Shown one piece after another: positions 1-5,943 of a stretch of DNA of 16,741 nt (positions are counted from its first letter, which is position 1; every line of letters starts with the position of its first letter). The DNA is taken from positions 1-16,741 of the forward strand of contig CAZIRB010000045.1 of assembly GCA_964541695.1 (NCBI GenBank), in the 5' to 3' direction. The notes under the pieces were generated by a model. It worked only from the letters and a program-made list of their open reading frames with translations, had not been told where the DNA came from and ran no database searches. The translations under genes and the position numbers were made by a program. This DNA comes from CAZKGE01 sp964541695. GTDB lineage: Bacteria > Bacillota > Clostridia > Christensenellales > CAG-138.

Positions 1-171
1 GGGCTCTGCCCCTGCACCCCAGCTTTTACGAGGACTCTGCCCTCGCGCTCCCGCCAAAGGGGGGAACCCCCTTTGGAAACCCGACGAAAACCGTTAACTA
101 TGGCCCCTTCCTATCTTTTGCTTCTTTTCTTTAAGAAAAGAAGCGGGGGTATGAGGGCGGAGCCCTCATAC
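1..171. repeat. Palindromic hairpin-array repeat, copy I (left end cut by window)
   Basis: Non-coding stretch made of successive inverted repeats. Visible stems are GGGC/GCCC around TCT (1-11), a perfect 10-bp stem CCAAAGGGGG/CCCCCTTTGG (54-63 and 67-76), an 11-bp stem CTTCTTTTCTT/AAGAAAAGAAG (121-131 and 133-143), and a perfect 10-bp stem GTATGAGGGC/GCCCTCATAC with a GGA loop (149-158 and 162-171). The parts at 52-90 and 143-172 match segments of the array at 11846-12011, so this is a dispersed family. No convincing gene lies in it; short open frames here lack ribosome sites. Confidence 0.75.
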
Positions 172-180
172 GTTCAGTAC

Positions 181-238
181 GCGAGGGGCTGAAGCTGAGC
201 GCCGCCTGCGGCGGATGAAGCGAAGCGGAAGCCCTCGC
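181..238. repeat. Imperfect long hairpin
   Basis: Outer arms GCGAGGG (181-187) and CCCTCGC (232-238) enclose an inner perfect CCGCC/GGCGG hairpin with a TGC loop (202-214); the middle pairs only partly. It directly follows the hairpin array. In 239-364 I see no further gene, promoter or repeat. Confidence 0.5.
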
Positions 239-364
239 AAAAACTACCGCTTCTTCCTTTACACCAGCCTTCGGCGGACAAGCGTGAGCCGGCCGATGCC
301 GCGCAGCGCATCCCCCTTCCTTAACAGCAGACAATCGAAAAAGGCGCACCCTCATCCCGCAGTA

Positions 365-378
365 TGTCTACAATTGTA
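365..378. promoter_or_regulatory. Probable BlaI-type operator, distal site
   Basis: TGTCTACAATTGTA contains the perfect 10-bp palindrome TACAATTGTA. BlaI/MecI repressors bind dyads built on TACA and TGTA half-sites. It lies 28 bp upstream of the -35 box and shares the TGTCTACAA half with the operator over the -10 region, read on the other strand. Function is inferred from position next to a blaI-type gene. Confidence 0.55.
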
Positions 379-406
379 ACGATATTGTGAATCCACCGGA
401 CATTCG

Positions 407-435
407 TTGACAGTGTATGCCATATAGTCTATAGT
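407..435 (+). promoter_or_regulatory. Sigma-A promoter of the BlaI/BlaR1-type operon
   Basis: A perfect -35 TTGACA (407-412) and a near-consensus -10 TATAGT (430-435) are separated by 17 bp. Predicted transcription start is near 442, about 48 nt before the repressor start codon. The -10 box sits inside the dyad at 427-442, so bound repressor would block polymerase. Confidence 0.8.
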
Positions 436-442
436 TGTAGAC
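427..442. promoter_or_regulatory. Probable BlaI-type operator over the -10 box
   Basis: The 16-bp imperfect dyad GTCTATAGTTGTAGAC has GTCTA/TAGAC arms and a TGTA half-site, and covers the -10 hexamer and predicted start point. This is the expected place for an autoregulating BlaI-family operator. Confidence 0.6.
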
Positions 443-465
443 ATTAGATCAAACAATTCAAACAT

Positions 466-477
466 GGTACATGTACC
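466..477. promoter_or_regulatory. Perfect 12-bp dyad in the leader
   Basis: GGTACATGTACC lies between the predicted transcription start and the ribosome site (481-485). Its core TACATGTA uses the same TACA/TGTA half-sites as the two upstream dyads, so it may be a third operator. No direct proof. Confidence 0.4.
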
Positions 478-490
478 GACGGAGGGCATT

Positions 491-877
491 ATGAAGGAAA
501 CGCTTTCAAGGCACGAATGGTCGATTATGGAGGTGCTCTGGCACCGCAACCCGCTGTTTATGTCCGACATCATGGAGGCCATGCAGGTGAGTTTGGACTG
601 GAACCGCTCCAGCTATCAGACGTATTTAAAGCGCATGGTGGACAAGGGGTACGTCGGCTACAAGACCGTGCGCGGCAGCCGCAGCTATTTTCCGCTGCTA
701 GGCCGCGAGGACTGCGTGGAGAGCGAGAGCAGCGCGATGCTGTCCAAGCTGACGGAGCGGAGCGCGAAGATGTTCCTCGCGAGCATGATCCAAAAGAGCG
801 GGCTGACCGAGCAGGACCGGGTCGAGCTGCAGGCGCTGATCGCGGGCCTCGGCGGCGAGCCGCGGAAGGAGAATTAG
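491..877 (+). CDS. BlaI/MecI/CopY-family transcriptional repressor
   Basis: A 128-residue winged-helix repressor. The start at 491 is chosen because GGAGG (481-485) precedes it by 5 nt; an in-frame ATG at 464 has no ribosome site and lies in the operator region. Residues 5-70 hold the DNA-binding domain with the family pattern (LSRHEWSIMEVLW at the N-terminus, then an RSSYQTYLKRMVDKGYV-like recognition helix region), and 75-122 form the predicted helical dimerisation part. Length fits BlaI/MecI (about 123-126 aa). In known systems the dimer represses its own operon and the partner metallopeptidase receptor triggers its cleavage. The stop is 1 nt from the receptor start, so the two are co-translated. 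Three TACA/TGTA dyads lie upstream. The controlled resistance or envelope gene is not visible; a beta-lactamase is not in this window. Confidence 0.9.
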   Translation: MKETLSRHEWSIMEVLWHRNPLFMSDIMEAMQVSLDWNRSSYQTYLKRMVDKGYVGYKTVRGSRSYFPLLGREDCVESESSAMLSKLTERSAKMFLASMIQKSGLTEQDRVELQALIAGLGGEPRKEN

Positions 878-878
878 C

Positions 879-3545
879 ATGGACATCGTCCGCACGCTGA
901 TTTTAGTCACGGCCTACTCCGCCGTGATATTCGTCGCCATACTGCTTCTCAAGCTCTGCTTTGGGAAGCTAATGTCCGCGGCGCTGCACTATGCGCTGTG
1001 GTTCGTGCTGGTCGCGCGGCTGCTCGTTCCCGTCACGATCGACAGCGGCGTGCATCTGTTCACGCTGCCCGCCGCGCCGGCCGCGCAGACGGCGCTCGAG
1101 GCGGGCCGGCCGGCGGGGGACGGGGCGCTGCTGACGGGCGGCTCCGCGCCGGTAAACGCCGGCCCTGCCGGGCCGACAGCGTTCGAATCGCCGGCCGGAA
1201 CCGCTTCGCCGACAGCGCGCACGAAGCTGACGCCCGCGCACATTGCGGCGGCCGTCTGGGCCGCGGGGGTGGCGGGCTTCGGCGTCTGGCTGATCGTTTT
1301 GTACGCGGCGCTTTTGCTGCGCATCCGGAAGAACCGCGCGCGGCCGTCAAGAAAGCTCCTATTGCTTTTAAGCGAGGTGAAGGCGGAGCTGAACATCGCG
1401 TCACCGATCCGGCTGGTCTGCCTGTACGAATACGGCACGCCCGCGCTGCTGTTCCCGAACGTGGTGCTGATGCCCATCGACGCGCTGTCGGCGATGAACG
1501 CCGAGCAGATCCGGTTCGCGCTGCGCCACGAGCTGATGCATTTTAAGCGCGGCGACCAGCTCATGAGCATCCTGCTGTCCGCGCTGGGCGCGGTCTACTG
1601 GTTCAACCCCGTCGTCTGGATCGCCGCCCGCATGATGCGCGCGGACATGGAGACCGCCTGCGACGGCATGGTGACGCGGCGGCTTACGCACGAACAGCGA
1701 AACGACTACGCTTCTCTGATTCTGCACCTGTTCGCGCAGCCGGAGCGCCGGCGCATCGCGCTCGGCATGGCGCAGTCCGCCACACGAAAGATGGCCGAGC
1801 AGCGCGTGCGCGGCATCTACATGCGCAGGTCGAGCGGGCGCGGCGCGAAGGCCGCTTGCCTGTTCGCGGCGGTGCTGCTTGCTTTCGGCTGCTTTACGAC
1901 GGCGTGCGTACCCGTGGCCGGAAAGGCCGCGGCGCAGCCGGCCGAAAGCGGCGCGGTCGACCTCTCCGCGGGCGCCGCGTCGGACGACGGCGCGTTCACC
2001 GTCACGGATACGGCCGGGCGCACGCTGCGCTTTACGGTCGCGGACCTGGGCGCAAGCGCGGAATCCGATACCGAGCAGCCGCGCGGCGCGGTCGTCTCCG
2101 CGGACACGGCCGCGCGCAGCGCCGCCGCCATGCTGGTGATCGCGTTTGCCGGCCGTGTCTCCGACGCCGTACTGTACGTGCGCTTTAAAAACCACGCGGA
2201 TTTGGCCATGGAGCAGTATCAGATTCTCGCCGGCGGCGACACGGAGGATACCGCCGCGTTCTATTGCCTGGCGGACGCCGGTACTGGCGACGTGCTGTAC
2301 GTGCAGGACCTGACCGCCGACCGCGGCGAGGCCCGGACCGACGCGCTCGACGTGGACGACCCTCGGTGGCGGGGCGCGGGCGAGGCCTGCCTGGCTGCAG
2401 GCAGGGTCTACGCGGTCGAACGGCTCACGGACGGGGCGGAGCCGCTGCCCGACTCGTACTACGACGGCGTGCAGGCAACGTACCTGCAGGAGGACCCCTT
2501 GACCGCCGCCGTGTACCTGCACATGGAACAGGGCGCGTGCTACACGCTGGACATCCGGTACCCGAGCCTGACGGTGACCGCGGTCGGCATCTATCGGATG
2601 GGCTGGGATCACTGCCGAGAGATGACGTTTTACGACGAGTATATGGAGGACCCGCTGATGCGGCGCGCAGACTCTGTCGAAGCCGCGCTGACGCCGGACC
2701 AGTACGCGCTGCTGGCGAACACGGTGATCATGCAGATCGGCAAACCCTTCCCGCAGCCGGGCCTTACGTGGCAGTCCGGCCCATATACGGGCAGGTTCGT
2801 TCACATGATGATCGAGAAGGCGCTGGGCGGCCGTGCTTTCGGGGCAGGGGAGGCGATCCTGATCGATTCCCCGGACGACCCGCTGCTCGGGGACAACTGC
2901 GTGCTGCGGCTCGAGACCGCCAATCCGCAGGAGGATATCTACGCCGTATACATCGGCAACGACGACTACGTCTACGCGGACCCCGCGACGCAGACGGTCG
3001 TGGCGCGTTCCCTGCGCGAGGACTGGGGGACGCGGCTTATCGACGGCACGTTTATAAACTACGGGGTGTACGTGCCTTACCGCGCGTTCCCGTCCGCCGA
3101 GTCGGAGGCCGAATATAAGGAGATTGCGGAGCGGGCTGCGGAGATGATCGGCAAAAAGCTCGACGTGCGGGCGCAGGATAACAAAAACCCGTCGTACGAA
3201 CTGCTGCGGCTGCTGTTCGGCTGCGACGAGCCAGTAAGGGACGACGACAGCCAGGTCTCTATCTGGAGCACGACGGACGCCGCGCTGCTGCCGGGCAAGG
3301 CGCTGTTCCTGTACCCGGGCAGAGAGGTCCTCGAATCCGCGGATCTGCTCGCGGGCGTCTGCCTCGGCGGCTCCAAATACGCGATGCTGAACCCCGATAC
3401 GTACGTCGTCGAGCTGCGCGACCTTGCGGCCGACTTTACGAGCGGACTGTACAGCGAGGTGAACTGCTGCATCGTCTTCAATCCGGACGGCGGCTACCGC
3501 ACGATCGCGGAGCTTTCGCAGGCAGCGCCGACGACGAGCCCGTGA
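879..3545 (+). CDS. BlaR1-type M56 membrane metallopeptidase receptor with unassigned ectodomain
   Basis: An 888-residue membrane protein following AAGGAG. Hydrophobic segments lie near residues 6-26, 36-53, 121-147, 229-249 and 324-344. The M56 zinc site is visible: HELMH at 217-221 and the downstream ligand E258 in ADMETACD (255-262). A charged stretch precedes the last membrane segment, followed by an exported region of roughly 540 residues. Classical BlaR1 (about 585-600 aa) ends in a penicillin-binding sensor with an SxxK motif; I find no such serine motif and the tail is about twice as long, so the ligand is unknown. In the family, the peptidase domain becomes active on ligand binding and leads to loss of the BlaI repressor. 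Paired with the repressor gene upstream with 1-nt spacing. A terminator follows. Confidence 0.88.
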   Translation: MDIVRTLILVTAYSAVIFVAILLLKLCFGKLMSAALHYALWFVLVARLLVPVTIDSGVHLFTLPAAPAAQTALEAGRPAGDGALLTGGSAPVNAGPAGPTAFESPAGTASPTARTKLTPAHIAAAVWAAGVAGFGVWLIVLYAALLLRIRKNRARPSRKLLLLLSEVKAELNIASPIRLVCLYEYGTPALLFPNVVLMPIDALSAMNAEQIRFALRHELMHFKRGDQLMSILLSALGAVYWFNPVVWIAARMMRADMETACDGMVTRRLTHEQRNDYASLILHLFAQPERRRIALGMAQSATRKMAEQRVRGIYMRRSSGRGAKAACLFAAVLLAFGCFTTACVPVAGKAAAQPAESGAVDLSAGAASDDGAFTVTDTAGRTLRFTVADLGASAESDTEQPRGAVVSADTAARSAAAMLVIAFAGRVSDAVLYVRFKNHADLAMEQYQILAGGDTEDTAAFYCLADAGTGDVLYVQDLTADRGEARTDALDVDDPRWRGAGEACLAAGRVYAVERLTDGAEPLPDSYYDGVQATYLQEDPLTAAVYLHMEQGACYTLDIRYPSLTVTAVGIYRMGWDHCREMTFYDEYMEDPLMRRADSVEAALTPDQYALLANTVIMQIGKPFPQPGLTWQSGPYTGRFVHMMIEKALGGRAFGAGEAILIDSPDDPLLGDNCVLRLETANPQEDIYAVYIGNDDYVYADPATQTVVARSLREDWGTRLIDGTFINYGVYVPYRAFPSAESEAEYKEIAERAAEMIGKKLDVRAQDNKNPSYELLRLLFGCDEPVRDDDSQVSIWSTTDAALLPGKALFLYPGREVLESADLLAGVCLGGSKYAMLNPDTYVVELRDLAADFTSGLYSEVNCCIVFNPDGGYRTIAELSQAAPTTSP

Positions 3546-3572
3546 AGGAGGCAAGCGGACGGGGGAATGGCA

Positions 3573-3612
3573 AAACGGTCCGGAATCGTTACGATGCCGG
3601 ACCGTTTGTTTT
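3573..3612 (+). terminator. Intrinsic terminator after the BlaI/BlaR1-type operon
   Basis: An 11-bp perfect stem AAACGGTCCGG (3573-3583) / CCGGACCGTTT (3597-3607) is extended by an inner ATCG/CGAT pairing (3585-3588 and 3592-3595) and followed by GTTTT. On the minus strand the stem also ends in TTTTG, so it may serve the minus-strand flavoprotein genes too. Confidence 0.85.
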
Positions 3613-3635
3613 AAGGCGATGCCGCGAGATCCCGT

Positions 3636-3951
3636 TTGCTTCACTGATGCACGGAGAATCGTTCCCAAGCAAGCCGATTGCCGCGCGGGCGAACAGCGTA
3701 ATTTCGGTCGGAGCCGGTTTGCTTCGTTGCGGAGCCCCGATTGCTTCACCGATGCGCGGAGAATCGTTCTCAAGCAAGCCGATTGCCGCGCGGGCCGAGC
3801 GGCATAATTTCGGTCGGCCCCAGTTCGCTTCGTTGCGGAGCCCCGAATTCTTCACGGGTACGCCGGGAATCGTTCCCAAGCAAGCCGATTGCCGCGCGGG
3901 CTGGGCGGCGTAATTTTCGGTCAACTCCGGTTTGCTTCGTTCCGGAGCCAA
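3636..3951. repeat. Three tandem 105-bp repeats
   Basis: Units run 3636-3740, 3741-3846 and 3847-3951 (105, 106 and 105 bp). The best-kept block in each is CAAGCAAGCCGATTGCCGCG followed by CGGGC, then a more variable part and GCTTCGTT near the end. A degenerate partial unit may precede 3636. The third unit ends 4 bp before the stop codon of the minus-strand flavoprotein gene. Open frames exist in several frames because the unit is a multiple of three, but none has a ribosome site, so I treat this as non-coding. It fills the 409-bp gap 3546-3954. Confidence 0.85.
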
Positions 3952-3954
3952 ATG

Positions 3955-4638
3955 CTATGGTTTGCGTGCCGGATGCTCTAAAGCTTCATCGGCGCTTGAC
4001 AGGTCGTGCGGCTTTGCGCGGATCCGCCGGCGGACGCCGTTTTGTCGGGACATTTGCCGCCAGCCCATATGGGCGCCCAGCAGATATAAAACCCGCGGTA
4101 TGCCGGGCGTCACAAACACGTTTTCCTGTTCCACCGCATGCGGATGGCTGAGCGACTCCCCCAGCCGGCCAAGCGCAGAAAACAACGCCGCGGCCGGTCC
4201 CGTTTGGCCGCATCGTGCGGCGGAAAAACCGCCGGCGCCGATCCCGATTCCGTATCCCCAGTTAAATCCGGCGCGCCGCGCGAAATTGCGCAGAATTTGC
4301 AGGGCGATGTCCGTATGCCCCGCCTCGAAAAAGCCGCAGTTGCAAATGCCGTAGACTATCGGCGGCGGCGCGGGCGCGGACTTTGCCGCCCGTTCCAGAC
4401 GTTCCAGCACTTCGATCAGCGGCGCGGGCAGCGAATCGACGTACAGCGGAAACACGATGATCAACGCGTCGGCGCTCACCATATCCGCCAGTGTTTCCGC
4501 GCTATTCTCCAGCATCAGGCGCGCCGCCCGGTAAACGTCGGGCTTGCCGTCGAGAAAACCTTGCAGCTTCTCTATGAGCATGCCGCTGACGCTGTCCTTT
4601 GCCTTCGGGCTTCCGTTTATGATGGCGACGCGGCTCAT
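3955..4638 (-). CDS. Flavodoxin-fold NAD(P)H-dependent oxidoreductase
   Basis: A 227-residue protein. The start at 4638 follows GGAGG by 7 nt and its ATGA overlaps the stop of the upstream gene, so translation is coupled. The N-terminus MSRVAIINGSPKAKDS is the phosphate-binding loop typical of NADPH-dependent FMN reductases and related flavodoxin-like proteins. Later, DALIIVFPLYVDSLPAPL is the second FMN-contact strand and loop. It should bind FMN and pass electrons from NAD(P)H to an unknown acceptor in the cytoplasm. There is no cysteine cluster, unlike its partner. The C-terminal 40 residues are basic and less typical. The specific substrate cannot be told. Confidence 0.8.
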   Translation of the reverse strand: MSRVAIINGSPKAKDSVSGMLIEKLQGFLDGKPDVYRAARLMLENSAETLADMVSADALIIVFPLYVDSLPAPLIEVLERLERAAKSAPAPPPIVYGICNCGFFEAGHTDIALQILRNFARRAGFNWGYGIGIGAGGFSAARCGQTGPAAALFSALGRLGESLSHPHAVEQENVFVTPGIPRVLYLLGAHMGWRQMSRQNGVRRRIRAKPHDLSSADEALEHPARKP

Positions 4639-5204
4639 ACCTCTGCCTCCGATAGAATCCGGTCCAAGGCCGACAGCACGTCCGCATATTCGCCGGTGTC
4701 CTGCGCGATCAGGCAATCGTACCGCGGCGGGCGCAGGTTCAGTGCGTTGCGCCGGGCAAGCTCCCGGAACGTTTCCCGTTCGTCGCCGGTGCTTTCGCCG
4801 TATCCGACGGTGACCAGCCGGGGAAACTTTTTATAGCGCATCGCGTGATGCATTTTGCCGCGATAGATTTCGAAAAACGGCAGGATGTTCGGAATGGCCC
4901 GGTCGAGAAAAGCCTTCACGTCGCGGCTGTAACCGCCGTATCGAATGCGGGACAGCAGCACCAGGGCGTCGGAACGCATCATTTCGCGCGACAGGCCGTT
5001 GACGCAGTCGTTCGTGACGGCGCAGAGTCCGGGCGTTTTGACCCAACAGGAAAAGCAGCCGACGCACGGCGCGATTTCGTCGCCGTTCAATACGGCGGTC
5101 CGCACCGCGCGGCCCGCGCGCGCGGCCGCCGTTTCGACCTGCGCCAGCAAGCCGGGTTCAGCCCCCTCGTCGCTCTCCCGGTCGCAGAGAATCAGAACCT
5201 TCAC
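4635..5204 (-). CDS. Iron-sulfur flavoprotein-like flavodoxin-family protein
   Basis: A 189-residue protein. I choose the GTG at 5204 because AAAGGAG lies about 8 nt upstream; an ATG at 5225 lies before that ribosome site. The N-terminal KVLILCDRESDEG replaces the usual flavodoxin P-loop in a loose form. Cysteines 47, 50, 53 and 61 form CX2CX2CX7C, the compact cluster motif of archaeal and clostridial iron-sulfur flavoproteins (CX2CX2CX4-7C), expected to bind 4Fe-4S. RIRYGGYSRDVKAFLDR (87-103) matches the second FMN loop. It probably moves electrons between an iron-sulfur cluster and FMN. The stop overlaps the start of the next flavoprotein gene, suggesting a two-protein redox unit. Confidence 0.82.
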   Translation of the reverse strand: MKVLILCDRESDEGAEPGLLAQVETAAARAGRAVRTAVLNGDEIAPCVGCFSCWVKTPGLCAVTNDCVNGLSREMMRSDALVLLSRIRYGGYSRDVKAFLDRAIPNILPFFEIYRGKMHHAMRYKKFPRLVTVGYGESTGDERETFRELARRNALNLRPPRYDCLIAQDTGEYADVLSALDRILSEAEV

Positions 5205-5277
5205 GCCGCCATCTCCTTTTTGCATTTCTCAATACAGCGCCGCGCCGGGCGGCCGCTCATGCACGCCGCGGGTTACT

Positions 5278-5305
5278 TGTATAAGCATATAAGCAAGTAT
5301 ATAAA
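5278..5305 (-). promoter_or_regulatory. Possible promoter of the flavoprotein operon
   Basis: On the minus strand TTTATA (5300-5305) and TATACA (5278-5283) are 16 bp apart, with a leader of about 65 nt to the GTG at 5204. The AT-rich run is flanked by the tRNA terminator. Both boxes are imperfect. Confidence 0.35.
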
Positions 5306-5337
5306 ACGAAAGCCCACGGGGTCAATGCCCGTGAGCT
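5303..5337 (-). terminator. Intrinsic terminator of tRNA-Pro
   Basis: On the minus strand AGCTCACGGG (5337-5328) pairs with CCCGTGGGCT (5320-5311), ten pairs with one G-T, a 7-nt loop, then TTCGTTTT. It starts 11 nt after the encoded CCA end of the tRNA. Confidence 0.85.
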
Positions 5338-5347
5338 GTCATGTTTC

Positions 5348-5424
5348 TGGTCTGGGTGGTGAGATTTGAACTCACGGCCTCTTGAACCCCATTCAAGCAC
5401 GCTACCAAGCTGCGCTACACCCAG
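5348..5424 (-). tRNA. tRNA-Pro (anticodon GGG)
   Basis: A 77-nt cloverleaf with encoded CCA. The acceptor stem is CTGGGTG/CACCCAG with A73; the D stem is GCGC/GCGT; the anticodon stem CTTGA/TCAAG encloses loop ATGGGGT, so the anticodon is GGG with G37; the T stem is GTGAG/CTCAC with loop TTCAAAT. The first pair is C1-G72. U8, the site of 4-thiouridine made by ThiI (encoded nearby), is present. It is a single-gene unit with its own promoter and terminator. Confidence 0.97.
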
Positions 5425-5455
5425 GGAAATGCGCGGATAAACCCGCGACCAAATT

Positions 5456-5484
5456 ATCTTAGCATCCGGCGACGGCGTTGTCAA
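5456..5484 (-). promoter_or_regulatory. Promoter of tRNA-Pro
   Basis: On the minus strand a perfect TTGACA (5484-5479) and TAAGAT (5461-5456) are 17 bp apart. The start point falls near 5449, giving a 25-nt leader that contains a CGCGG/CCGCG hairpin before the mature tRNA end at 5424. Confidence 0.75.
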
Positions 5485-5508
5485 GGCGGTTGCGGGAGAA
5501 CGCGCGGG

Positions 5509-5526
5509 CAAAAACGGTTGTACCGT
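5509..5526 (-). terminator. Weak intrinsic terminator after the small membrane protein
   Basis: On the minus strand ACGGT (5526-5522) and ACCGT (5518-5514) form a 5-bp stem with an ACA loop, followed by TTTT. It lies 16 nt past the stop codon at 5542; the stem is short. Confidence 0.4.
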
Positions 5527-5541
5527 CTCCGGCACAAACCC

Positions 5542-5865
5542 TTACGGCGCGGGCGTGGCCGTGACGACCGGGGAGATCGTCGCAAGCGGGTCCGGCGAGA
5601 TCGTGGCGGGATGCGGCTCGACGGCGCTCTGGAGCATGTCCACTCCTTTTCCAAGCAGGCCGGAGGCGTCGTCGACGATGCCGGTCTCGTCGCCGAAGGT
5701 TTTGAGCGCGGTCCAGGCCTCGTTGCCAAGCAGGCGCAGCGTATGGATAAGATCGCCGAGACGGCCGAACAGCAGGCCCTTGCCGTCCAGATAGAACAGC
5801 AGCGCCATGACGAGCACGATGATCACCACAATGGTGCCGATCAGCCGGAACAGACCCTTCAGCAT
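5542..5865 (-). CDS. Small single-pass membrane protein of unknown function
   Basis: 107 residues. One strongly hydrophobic segment (about 6-26, rich in I, V and L) follows a short positively charged N-terminus. A soluble part with glycine and leucine (GRLGDLIHTLRLLG) follows, and the last 25 residues are rich in proline, threonine and alanine, as in an extracytoplasmic linker. A GGAG lies 7 nt before the ATG. It stands 78 bp downstream of thiI on the same strand and may be read from a TATAAT at 5915-5920 or by read-through. I do not recognise a family. Confidence 0.65.
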   Translation of the reverse strand: MLKGLFRLIGTIVVIIVLVMALLFYLDGKGLLFGRLGDLIHTLRLLGNEAWTALKTFGDETGIVDDASGLLGKGVDMLQSAVEPHPATISPDPLATISPVVTATPAP

Positions 5866-5914
5866 AGTTTCTCCGCTTCCTCCACACAGACGGCGATGGA
5901 TACCATCACAACAA

Positions 5915-5920
5915 ATTATA
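5915..5920 (-). promoter_or_regulatory. Possible -10 box for the small membrane protein
   Basis: A perfect TATAAT on the minus strand, 49 bp before the ATG at 5865. No acceptable -35 at 16-18 bp was found, so support is limited. Confidence 0.3.
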
Positions 5921-5943
5921 CTACCACGAATTTGTCGAAAGTA

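Noticed and set aside
131..355. A 74-codon open frame on the minus strand in the leading repeat region
   Set aside because: It runs through palindromic repeat DNA, has no ribosome site and no family features.
464..490. Upstream ATG at 464 as start of the BlaI-type repressor
   Set aside because: It lacks a ribosome site, lies beside the leader dyad, and adds residues not typical of the family; the ATG at 491 has GGAGG.
1401..3773. A 790-codon open frame on the minus strand
   Set aside because: It is antisense to the M56 receptor gene, has no ribosome site or recognisable motif, and owes its openness to high-GC codon bias.
3636..3951. CRISPR array
   Set aside because: Units of 105 bp are similar along their length, with no short repeat alternating with unique spacers, and no cas genes.
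3542..4151. Several open frames through the tandem repeats, giving repeated peptides
   Set aside because: Repeated peptides appear in several frames and both strands because the unit length is a multiple of three; no start with a ribosome site.
5278..5305. Plus-strand promoter TTGTAT-17-TATAAA
   Set aside because: Boxes and spacing look fair, but it would transcribe antisense through the tRNA terminator and tRNA with no plus-strand gene after it.
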